A DNA stretch of 64,000 bases from Acidovorax sp. GBBC 1281 (GTDB lineage Bacteria; Pseudomonadota; Gammaproteobacteria; Burkholderiales; Burkholderiaceae_C), in the NCBI RefSeq assembly GCF_028473645.1, contig NZ_CP097269.1, positions 1,561,001 to 1,625,000 on the forward strand, given 5' to 3'. Below the pieces are notes generated by a model. It saw only the letters and a program-made list of their open reading frames with translations, was not told the origin of the DNA and ran no database searches. This document shows, piece after piece, positions 28,138 through 35,483 of the stretch. The position numbers and the translations under genes are program-made. Each line of letters begins with the position of its first letter. Position 1 is the first letter of the stretch.

Positions 28138-28154
28138 CCCGCGAGGCGCATTCC

Positions 28155-29240
28155 ATGCCATTTCTCACCATCAGTGCCGGCCGCGACCGGTCCATCGCCC
28201 TCGCCGCAGACGGTGCGGCCTACGGCTGGGGCGGCGTCAAGCGGCTCGGCGCCCAGCTGCCACCCGGCTATCCAGGCGAGCTGTGCTCGTCCAGCCCCAC
28301 CGAGATCGGCCACAACCGCTACGCGCAGCCGCAGCCCCAGTGGCTGAACCCGGGCCTGCCGTTCACCGCGGTGCACGACGGGCATTCCCACACGCTGGCC
28401 GTGCGTGAGGGTGGCGCCGTGGTGGCCTGCCGGCCCGTGGTGTCGCCGGAGCACGGCGCCGACCGCGTGGGCGTGTCGGGCCTGCCGTCCCCGGTGGTCC
28501 AGGTGGCCCAGACCGAAGCCGCCGCATTCGCGCTGCAGGCCGACGGTACGGTGCGCTCCTGGGGCATGGCGGCCTACGGGCAACTGGGCCGCGTGACGGT
28601 GTCGCGCGAATCCGGCCCGCAGGCCATCGAAGGCCTGGGCGCCATCGCGCACCTGGCGTCCGGCCATGCGCACGTGCTGGCGCTGGACCGTGCCGGCCGC
28701 GTCTGGGCCTGGGGGGCCAACGCGGCCGGCCAGCTCGGCAACGGGGCACTGACTGAATCCGCCTTGCCGGTGCGAGTGGACCTGCCCGGGCGCATCGTGC
28801 AGGTGGCCGCGGGCGACACGCACAGCTTCGCGGTGGACGCGCAAGGCGGGCTGTGGGCCTGGGGCTCCAATCAGTACGGGCAATCGGGCGATGCGGCCGC
28901 GCGCTATTTCGCCCGGCCCGTGCGGGTGCGCACCGGCTTTGCCGTGGCGCAGGTGGATGCGGGCATGTTCTACACCGTGGCGCTGTCGCGCCAGGGCGAT
29001 GTGTTCGCGTGGGGCTGGAACGGCATGGGGCAGCTCGCGCGGGACGGCATGGCCTTTTCCGCCAAGCCGCTGCGCGTGCCGGCGCTGCGCGGCATGCTGC
29101 AACTGGCGGCCGGATCGGGCCACGTGCTGGCGCGCACCGGCACCGGGCTGCTCGCCTGGGGCGACAACCGCTCGTCCGCCTGCGGGGCGTTTCCGTCCAC
29201 CGCCGTGCAGGTCCGTCCCCATCCCATCGCATTCGCCTGA
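28155..29240 (+). CDS. RCC1-repeat beta-propeller protein
   Basis: A 361-residue protein built of RCC1 blades. Successive repeats read VRSWGMAAYGQLG, VWAWGANAAGQLGNG, LWAWGSNQYGQSGD, VFAWGWNGMGQLARDG and LLAWGDNRSSACG, each followed by a VxxLAAGxxHxLAL strand, with a first degenerate blade YGWGGVKRLGAQL. This fits a six- or seven-bladed propeller. No signal peptide is visible from the ATG at 28155. Bacterial RCC1 proteins are mostly surface or secreted proteins of unknown function. Its position between a DUF1566 gene and a multicopper oxidase gene, with gaps of 17 and 9 bases, implies joint expression and perhaps a complex. Confidence 0.86.
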   Translation: MPFLTISAGRDRSIALAADGAAYGWGGVKRLGAQLPPGYPGELCSSSPTEIGHNRYAQPQPQWLNPGLPFTAVHDGHSHTLAVREGGAVVACRPVVSPEHGADRVGVSGLPSPVVQVAQTEAAAFALQADGTVRSWGMAAYGQLGRVTVSRESGPQAIEGLGAIAHLASGHAHVLALDRAGRVWAWGANAAGQLGNGALTESALPVRVDLPGRIVQVAAGDTHSFAVDAQGGLWAWGSNQYGQSGDAAARYFARPVRVRTGFAVAQVDAGMFYTVALSRQGDVFAWGWNGMGQLARDGMAFSAKPLRVPALRGMLQLAAGSGHVLARTGTGLLAWGDNRSSACGAFPSTAVQVRPHPIAFA

Positions 29241-29249
29241 AGGCCCGCC

Positions 29250-30950
29250 ATGACCGATTCTTTCTCGACCCCGGAGCCGACGCGCCGCGCCAGCCTGCAG
29301 TGGATGTTCGGGCTCTCCCTGGGCACGGTGGTTGCCCCGCTGGCCGGCTGCGGCGGCAGCGCCTCCGGCGCCACGGCGGACACGCTGCCCGAGCCCGCCG
29401 CGCTGACGTCGTCCGGCGGCCAGCTCAGCCTGGACCTGTTCGCCCGCTACGGTGCGCAGCCGCTGCGCATCGCGGGATCGCAGCCGCCGGCCTATCCGGG
29501 CGTGGCCCGCACGGTGCAGACCGCGCTGCGCAGCTTCAACGGCCAGTACATGGCGCCCACGCTGCACCTGCAGCCCGGCGACACGCTGCGCATCCGGCTG
29601 GTCAACGAACTGCCGGCCAACGTGAAGGGCCAGTCCTCGCTGGACTACCTCAACCACCAGAACAGCACCAACCTGCATTTCCACGGCCTGCACGTCGATC
29701 CGCGGGAGATCCGCCCCGGCGTGTTCGGCGACTACGTGGTGGACATGGCCGAGGCCGGCGTGCTGCCGGGGGCCAGCCGCCAGCACGAGGTGGCCATCCC
29801 GGCCGACCACACCAACGGCATCTACTGGTACCACCCCCATCTGCACGGGTCGTCCAATGTGCAGGTCTCCAGCGGCATGTTCGGCGCCATCCTCATCCAC
29901 GACCCCAAGGACACCTTCATCGACACGCCGGACATCCGCGAGCGCGCGATCCACGTGCACAAGGTCAACCTGACCGGCGACGGCAAGACGGAATCGTTCT
30001 ACGACTCCATCCGTACCGCGTCGTCGGGCTTTCTTCTCAATGGTGCCTACCAGCCCACCATCGTCATGCGGCCGGGCGAGGTGCAGCAGTGGCACTTCAT
30101 CAACACGGCCTCGTTCTACCCGTTCAACCCCGTGCTGGACGGCCACACGCTCTGGGCGTATGCCAAGGACGGCAACGTGTTCAACCGCCGCTTCAAGCCC
30201 ATCAACGCGGCCACCTCGGACCGGTTCGACAACGCCCATTGGCCCGGCAACGCGCTGTACCCCGGCAACCGCCATTCGATCGTGGTGAAGGCCAGCGACG
30301 TGCCCGGCACGTATTACCTGCGTTCGGTCAAGGCGCCGTCGAGCGAGGCGCAGGACGAGATCGTCGCGCGCATCGTGGTGGAGGGCACGCCGCTGTCCAC
30401 CCCGCTGCCCCAGCCAGCGCGCCTGCCGCGCTATGCCGAGCACCTGCCCATCACCGATGAGGAACTGGCGGCCCATGGCGGCAAGCAGCGCAGCCTGGTG
30501 CTGGCCGTGCTGCCCAAGACGAGCGAGCGCCTGGCCCAGCCCATCCCGGTGGGGGAGGGCTGGTTCATCCCGCTGTCCGACGGCGTGGATGGCTTCACCG
30601 ACACCGTGTTCTCGTCCGGCGATGCCTCGCCGCAGGCCCGGCTGTCGCCGTTCCAGTCGTCGCTCACGGCCACGCAGACGGTGGCGTTGGGCGCGGTGGA
30701 GGAGTGGACCATCCAGAACCTCAACCGCTACCCGCACCCGTTCCACATCCACGTCAACGACAGCTATGTGGTGCGGGTCAACGGCGAGCCGGTCGATCCC
30801 TACTGGGCCGACACGCTCCCGGTGCCGCCGATGGGCAGCATCACCTTTCGCATGCGGTTCACCGACTTCCACGGCCAGTTCGTGTGGCACTGCCATGCGC
30901 TCGACCACGAAGACCTGGGAATGATGCAACTGGTGCACGTGGTCGCCTGA
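29250..30950 (+). CDS. Multicopper oxidase, exported (Tat/lipoprotein-type leader)
   Basis: Three-domain laccase-like oxidase of 566 residues that couples one-electron oxidations to oxygen reduction. All four copper motifs are present: NLHFHGLH (143-148), YWYHPHLHG (192-200), HPFHIH (496-501) and HCHALDHEDLGMM (547-559, the type 1 Cys, His and Met axial ligand). The leader has TRRASLQWMFGLSLGTVVAP followed by LAGC (Cys34), so it may be a Tat-exported lipoprotein. GGAGGAG-type leaders are absent, but the start is only 9 bases after the RCC1 stop. The substrate (metal, phenol or bilirubin-like) cannot be told. Nothing nearby encodes CopB/CopC-type resistance proteins. Confidence 0.92.
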   Translation: MTDSFSTPEPTRRASLQWMFGLSLGTVVAPLAGCGGSASGATADTLPEPAALTSSGGQLSLDLFARYGAQPLRIAGSQPPAYPGVARTVQTALRSFNGQYMAPTLHLQPGDTLRIRLVNELPANVKGQSSLDYLNHQNSTNLHFHGLHVDPREIRPGVFGDYVVDMAEAGVLPGASRQHEVAIPADHTNGIYWYHPHLHGSSNVQVSSGMFGAILIHDPKDTFIDTPDIRERAIHVHKVNLTGDGKTESFYDSIRTASSGFLLNGAYQPTIVMRPGEVQQWHFINTASFYPFNPVLDGHTLWAYAKDGNVFNRRFKPINAATSDRFDNAHWPGNALYPGNRHSIVVKASDVPGTYYLRSVKAPSSEAQDEIVARIVVEGTPLSTPLPQPARLPRYAEHLPITDEELAAHGGKQRSLVLAVLPKTSERLAQPIPVGEGWFIPLSDGVDGFTDTVFSSGDASPQARLSPFQSSLTATQTVALGAVEEWTIQNLNRYPHPFHIHVNDSYVVRVNGEPVDPYWADTLPVPPMGSITFRMRFTDFHGQFVWHCHALDHEDLGMMQLVHVVA

Positions 30951-31020
30951 CACCTCGGGCACCGCCACCGAAACGGCAACCGACACAAAGAGAGAGGGGA
31001 GAAGAAGCGAAGAGCGCGGC

Positions 31021-31047
31021 GGGGCCCGGTGCAGTGCATCGGGCCCC
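31021..31047 (+). terminator. GC-rich hairpin after the multicopper oxidase gene
   Basis: GGGGCCCG (31021-31028) pairs with CGGGCCCC (31040-31047), and the inner GTGCA/TGCAT can extend the stem. It lies 70 bases after the oxidase stop. There is no T-run, so it may act as an mRNA end-protecting or Rho-assisted structure. Confidence 0.5.
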
Positions 31048-31186
31048 AGCAGCCTGAAACCCTCCTGCAAGGGCTCGGATCCCGTTGGTGTCCACGGTCG
31101 AGCAGGTCCCTGCAGGCCTGACCAATGGGCGTGCGAAGGGCATCAGAAAGGGCGTAAGCTACACGTTCGATCGCTCCTGTGCCGCC

Positions 31187-31960
31187 ATGAAGTTGCCATC
31201 CTCACCCACTTCCGCCTGCACCGCCTGCCGCGATGGCCAGGCGCTGGATTTCGAATTCACGATGGCGTTCCAGCCCATCGTCGATCTGCGCGACCGCAGC
31301 GTGTATGCCTACGAAGCTCTGGTGCGCGGACTGGACGGCAGCTCGGCCTACAGCATCCTGGCCAAGGTGACGCAAGAGAACCTGTACTCCTTCGACCAGG
31401 CGTGCCGCGTGAAAGCGGTGGAACTGGCCGCGCAACTGGGCATGCCCTGCCGGCTGAGCATCAATTTCCTACCCAACGCCGTGTACCAGCCCGAGGCGTG
31501 CATCCGCGTCACGCTGCAGGCCGCGCAGCGCTGCGGGTTCCCCACCGAGCGCATCATTTTCGAGATCGCCGAGCGCGAGAATTCGCTGGACAAGGCGCAC
31601 TTGCAAGGCATCCTGCACGCCTATCGCCGCCACGGTTTTCTGAGTGCCATCGACGACTTCGGTGCGGGCTACGCGGGCCTGAATCTGCTGGCCGACTTCC
31701 AGCCCGATCTACTCAAGATCGACATCGACCTGGTGCGCGGCATCGATGGGCACCCGGTGCGGCAGGCCATCGTGCGCAGCATCGTGGGCCTGTGCAAAGA
31801 CCTGGGCGTGCAGGCGCTGGCCGAAGGCGTTGAGACCAACGCCGAATTGCACACCCTGCGCGGCCTCGGCATCCATCTGTTTCAGGGCTACCTCTTTGCA
31901 AAGCCCGCGCTGCAAGCCTTGCCGCCGGTGAACTGGCCGCAAGAAGCGGCGGTTGGCTGA
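31187..31960 (+). CDS. Stand-alone EAL-domain c-di-GMP phosphodiesterase
   Basis: A 257-residue protein that is essentially one EAL domain after a short Cys-containing N-terminus (CTACRDG). Catalytic marks are intact: EALVRG (43-48), the Asn of LSINFLPNAVY, the Glu of FEIAERE, DDFGAGYAGLNLL, the Lys of LLKIDIDLV, and EGVETNAEL with QGYLF. It should therefore hydrolyse c-di-GMP to pGpG. No sensor, GGDEF or membrane segment is attached, so partners or expression must set its activity. The ATG at 31187 starts just before the domain; the frame is open back to 31085 without conservation. Confidence 0.9.
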   Translation: MKLPSSPTSACTACRDGQALDFEFTMAFQPIVDLRDRSVYAYEALVRGLDGSSAYSILAKVTQENLYSFDQACRVKAVELAAQLGMPCRLSINFLPNAVYQPEACIRVTLQAAQRCGFPTERIIFEIAERENSLDKAHLQGILHAYRRHGFLSAIDDFGAGYAGLNLLADFQPDLLKIDIDLVRGIDGHPVRQAIVRSIVGLCKDLGVQALAEGVETNAELHTLRGLGIHLFQGYLFAKPALQALPPVNWPQEAAVG

Positions 31961-32013
31961 TTCGCCCCGCGCCCGGACGACCGGCTTTCTTCCACCCCAT
32001 CGCTTCCTGCCGC

Positions 32014-32755
32014 ATGCCCCTCGATCCTGCCGTCCTCCAGGCCTTTGCACCCACCGGGGTGTTGCGGGCGTCCATCAACCTGGGCAATCCCATCCTGGCC
32101 AAGGCCGGTGCGCCGGGGGCGGACCCGTCCGGTGTGTCCGTCGATCTGGCGCGGGCGCTGGCCGAGCGCCTGGGCGTGCCCATCGCCTTCGCCGTGTTCG
32201 ATGCGGCCGGCCAATCGGTCGAAGCCGTCACGCAGGAGCAGGCCGACGTCGGCTTTTTCGCGGTGGACCCCCTGCGGGGTGCCGGCATCGCGTTCACCGC
32301 GCCGTACGTGCTCATCGAAGGCTGCTACCTGGTGCGTGACGATTCGCCGCTGCGCGACAACGAGGCCGTGGACCGGCCCGGGCACCGGGTGGTGGTCGGC
32401 AAGGGCAGCGCCTACGATCTCTACCTGAGCCGCGAGATGAAGGCCGCCACCCTGGTGCGCGCCCCCACGTCGCCCGCCGTCGTGGAAACCTTCCTGGCCG
32501 AAGGCGCCGACGTGGCTGCGGGCGTCAAGCAGCAGTTGCAGGCCGATGCGCAGCGCCTGGGCGGCGGCCTGCGCCTGCTGCCGGGCCGCTTCATGGTCAT
32601 CCAGCAGGGGGCTGCCCAAGGGCCGGGGCGAGGCCGCGGCGGGTGTGCTGCATGCCTTCGTGGAGGAGGCCAAGGCCAGCGGCTTCGTGCAACAGGCGCT
32701 GGAGCGGCACGGCATCCAGGGCGCCTCGGTGGCGCCGGCCCAGGCACCGGCGTGA
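32014..32755 (+). pseudogene. Solute-binding protein (family 3) gene, frameshifted near 32610
   Basis: Amino-acid-type periplasmic binding protein fold: GVLRASINLGNPILA, SVDLARALAERLGVPIAFAVFDAAGQ, ADVGFFAVDPLRGAGIAFTAPYV and VVVGKGSAYDLYLSRE. At MVIQQ (about 32605) the frame breaks inside a GGGGG run (32607-32611). The expected C-terminus GLPKGRGEAAAGVLHAFVEEAKASGFVQQALERHG continues in the next frame to a stop at 32755, and the uninterrupted frame instead ends in an unrelated Gly/Arg-rich tail to 32799. No signal peptide is seen at the start. Either the gene is inactivated or this is a homopolymer sequencing error; most of both lobes precedes the break. Confidence 0.78.
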
Positions 32756-32767
32756 GGCGGCGATTCG

Positions 32768-32830
32768 CTTGCTATTGTTTTAATAGCGGAATGCCCTAGT
32801 GTCGATTGTGCCGGGGCCTGTTTTGATACC
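32768..32830 (+). repeat. Intergenic repeat, copy C
   Basis: A 63-base copy of the element at 16386. It has the best inverted repeat, GCTATT-5-AATAGC (32771-32787), then ATGCCCTAGT, GTGCCGGGGCC and TTTTGATACC. It lies 12 bases after the end of the frameshifted binding-protein gene. Confidence 0.6.
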
Positions 32831-32973
32831 AATCCTGCTTCGCAGGGTCCCGCCGGGGTGCTGGCCGGTGCGGTGCGCGCGGGGGCGCGCATAAGATCGC
32901 ATCGGCAGCGAACGGGCCGCGGCATGCTGCGGCGGCCCGCGCTGCCACCCGACCATTCCAAAGGAGACAACCC

Positions 32974-33399
32974 ATGAAAAAAACGTTCCGCCTGCTGGCC
33001 GCCGCATTCGCCCTGGTGGGGGTTGCATCGACGGCGTCGGCCGAGGTGTACCCCAAGGAGGCGCTGCTGAAAGCCAACAAGGAGGGCGCCGGCGGCGGCA
33101 AGGGCACGCTGGCCGGCGAATACGCCTTCACGCGCGACAAGGCGCTCAAGGACCAGGCCATCAAGGAGATCAGCTGGCTCACGCTGCAGCCGGGCGACTC
33201 CATCGGCTACCACAAGCACACCAGCAACGAGGACACCTACGTCATCGTCTCGGGCCGCGGCACCTTCAAGGACAAGGACGGCGTGGACGTGGCCGTGAAG
33301 CCGGGCGACGTGACCATCGTGCGCAAGGGCGAATCGCACGGGCTGACCAACACCGGCACCGAGCCGCTGGTGTTCCTGGACGTGATCGCCGAGCAGTAG
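32974..33399 (+). CDS. Exported cupin-domain protein
   Basis: A 141-residue protein with a Sec signal (MKKTFRLLAAAFALVGVASTASAE) and one cupin barrel. Motif 1 is GDSIGYHKHTSNEDTYVIVSGRG, with two His and a Glu as metal ligands, and motif 2 is PGDVTIVRKGESHGLTNTG, with the third His. AGGAG at 32961-32965 supports the ATG, and a strong terminator follows, so it is a one-gene unit. Periplasmic single cupins of this type have no settled function. An unusual Gly/Lys-rich stretch (EGAGGGKGTLAGE) sits before the barrel. Confidence 0.87.
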   Translation: MKKTFRLLAAAFALVGVASTASAEVYPKEALLKANKEGAGGGKGTLAGEYAFTRDKALKDQAIKEISWLTLQPGDSIGYHKHTSNEDTYVIVSGRGTFKDKDGVDVAVKPGDVTIVRKGESHGLTNTGTEPLVFLDVIAEQ

Positions 33400-33435
33400 G
33401 CGCTGGCGCAGCGGCCGTCACCGGGCCACAACGCC

Positions 33436-33464
33436 AAAGAGCACCCGCCGGGTGCTCTTTTTTT
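33436..33464 (+). terminator. Rho-independent terminator of the cupin gene
   Basis: AAAGAGCACCC (33436-33446) and GGGTGCTCTTT (33450-33460) form a perfect 11-base stem with a GCC loop, followed by TTTT. It lies 36 bases after the stop and 14 bases before the convergent gamma-glutamyltransferase gene. Confidence 0.95.
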
Positions 33465-33477
33465 GAGGGGCGGGCGC

Positions 33478-35307
33478 TCAGTCCCCCATCACCACGCCTT
33501 CGCGGCGCGGGTCGGCGCCGCCCAGCCACATCGGCTGCCCGTGCACCTCGGCGCGGGTGATGGCCTGCAGGCCGCTGGTCATGTTCATCTCGCGCACCTC
33601 GGCGCCGCGGGCACGCAGCGCCTCCACCGTGGCCGGCGGGAAGCGTTTTTCCTCCAGCATCGTCGGGCCATTGAGCGAGCCGAAATTGGGCAGGTTGATG
33701 GCCTGCTGCGGCATCAGCCCCCAGTTGAAGATGCCGTAGAGCGTCTTGGCCGTGTAGTGGATGATGAGCGCGCCGCCCGGGCTGCCGCCGCTCATCACCA
33801 CTTGGCCGGTCTGCTTGTCGAACACCAGCGTGGGCGCCATCGACGAGCGCGGGCGCTTGCCGGGCTCCACCTGGTTGGCGATGGGCTGGCCTTGCGCGTC
33901 CTTGGGCGCGAAGCTGAAATCGGTCAGCTCGTTGTTCAGCAGGAAGCCCTTGACCATCTGGCGCGAGCCGAACTGGTCTTCGATGGTGGTCGTCATCGCC
34001 ACCGCGTTGCCGAAGGCATCGACGACGCTGATGTGGCTGGTGCCGTGCTCGATCTGGTCGGGCATGGGCGCATGGCTGGTTTGGACCGCGCCGGGGTTGC
34101 CGGGCTGCGCCACCTTCATGCTCTGCGGGCCGATCAGCTTGGCGCGCTGGGCGAGGTAGGCGGGGGCGAGCAGGGTGCTCCAGCTACCGCCCGGCGGTTG
34201 CACGAAGTCGGGGTCGGCCACGTAGAGGCCGCGGTCGGCGAAGGCCAGGCGCGAGGCCTCGTTGTACAGGTAGAGCCAGTCGGCACTGGGCAGCCAGTCG
34301 CCCGCGCCCTTGGGGCCTTCCTGCAGCGCCATCGTGTTGGCGTCGGTGTTCTTCAGGATGCCCAGGATCTGCCCCACGGCGATCGCGCCCGAGCTGGGCG
34401 GCGGAAAGCCGCATAGGCGAAAGTCCTTGGAGGCCACCTGGTAGTCCGTGCACAGCGCCTCGCGCTTCTTGGGCTGGTAGCCAGCCAGGTCGGCCAGCGC
34501 CAGGCGCCCGGGGTTGGTCGGGTGGCCCTGCACCTTGGCGACGATGGCCTGCGCCACCTCGCCCTCCAGCAGCGCCTTGGAGCCGTTGTTCGCGATGCCT
34601 TTCAGCACGGCGGCCAGCTCGGGGTTCCTGAGCACATGGCCCACGGGCCAGGGCTGGCCCGCCGCGTCGAAGAAATAGGCGCGGGCGGCCGGGTCCTGGG
34701 CCAGGTACTTTTCGTTGGCCAGCAGCGTGTTCAGGCGCGGGCTCACCTTGAAGCCGTTCTCGGCCAGCTGGATGACTGGCTGGAACAGCGATGCCCACGG
34801 CAGCTTGCCGTGCTCCTTGTGCGCCAGCTCCAGCATGCGCACCGCGCCGGGCGTACCCACCGAGCGGCCGCCCACCACGCCGTCGTAGAAAGGCACGGGC
34901 TTGCCGTCGGGGCCGAGAAAGAGGTTCTCGGTGGCGGCGGCCGGCGCCGTCTCGCGGCCGTCGTAGGCCTCGACCCGGCTGCCCGCCGAGTGCAGCAGGA
35001 ACGCGCCGCCGCCGATGCCGCTCGACTGCGGCTCGACCAGCGACAGCACCATCTGCACCGCGATGGCGGCATCGATCGCCGAGCCGCCGGCCTTGAGCAC
35101 CTGGTAGCCCGCATCGGTGGCCAGCGGGTTGGCGGCCGCCACGGCGAACTTCTGCGTCGCCCAGCCGGGCTTCTCGGTATAGCCGGACGCGCCTTCGGGC
35201 TGGTCGGGCAGGGTGTAGTTCAGGCGGGGGCTGGTGCCGCAGGCCGCGAGCAGGGCGGTGGCAGCGAGGGCGGCCAGCCGGGCGGCGGGCAGGTGCTTTT
35301 GGATCAT
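33478..35307 (-). CDS. ggt: Gamma-glutamyltransferase
   Basis: Ntn-hydrolase that removes or transfers the gamma-glutamyl group of glutathione and related peptides in the periplasm. The 609-residue precursor starts with a lipoprotein-like signal (LAALAATALLAACGTSP, Cys23). The large-subunit marks are VAAANPLATDAGYQVLKAGGSAIDAA, EPQSSGIGGGAFLLH and YDGRETAP. Autoprocessing should occur before the nucleophile Thr423 in HGTSHISVVDAFGNAVAMTTTIE, and the small subunit has RPRSSMAPTLVF and SGGSPGGALII. The ATG at 35307 was chosen because GGGAG precedes it and the signal begins there. It is transcribed alone, convergent with the cupin gene. Confidence 0.93.
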   Translation of the reverse strand: MIQKHLPAARLAALAATALLAACGTSPRLNYTLPDQPEGASGYTEKPGWATQKFAVAAANPLATDAGYQVLKAGGSAIDAAIAVQMVLSLVEPQSSGIGGGAFLLHSAGSRVEAYDGRETAPAAATENLFLGPDGKPVPFYDGVVGGRSVGTPGAVRMLELAHKEHGKLPWASLFQPVIQLAENGFKVSPRLNTLLANEKYLAQDPAARAYFFDAAGQPWPVGHVLRNPELAAVLKGIANNGSKALLEGEVAQAIVAKVQGHPTNPGRLALADLAGYQPKKREALCTDYQVASKDFRLCGFPPPSSGAIAVGQILGILKNTDANTMALQEGPKGAGDWLPSADWLYLYNEASRLAFADRGLYVADPDFVQPPGGSWSTLLAPAYLAQRAKLIGPQSMKVAQPGNPGAVQTSHAPMPDQIEHGTSHISVVDAFGNAVAMTTTIEDQFGSRQMVKGFLLNNELTDFSFAPKDAQGQPIANQVEPGKRPRSSMAPTLVFDKQTGQVVMSGGSPGGALIIHYTAKTLYGIFNWGLMPQQAINLPNFGSLNGPTMLEEKRFPPATVEALRARGAEVREMNMTSGLQAITRAEVHGQPMWLGGADPRREGVVMGD

Positions 35308-35422
35308 GGAGTCTCCCTGTGTGGTGGGCGCCATGGTAATGCGGGGTGCAGGCCTGGCCTGCGGGTGTTACACCCCGCTACCGAACCGGCGCGCGTGGGT
35401 GGCCCCTGCGTTGGACGCCTTT

Positions 35423-35483
35423 GGTCTTTTTGGCCTCCAGCGCAATAAATACTATGGCGTTTCGCTATCTATTTTGTAGCAAA
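35423..35483 (-). repeat. 61-base intergenic repeat, copy D
   Basis: On the minus strand it begins TTTGCTAC next to the phoD stop codon (35484-35486) and ends GGCCAAAAAGACC. It is the same length as copy B with 39 of 61 identical bases by eye. The core GCTA...TAGC lies at 35464-35480. Confidence 0.6.

Noticed and set aside
28116..31070. A minus-strand open frame of nearly 1,000 codons opposite the RCC1 and oxidase genes
   Set aside because: It is the antisense shadow of GC-rich genes; the protein is His/Gly/Arg/Ala-rich low complexity with no domain, and the plus strand has clear families.
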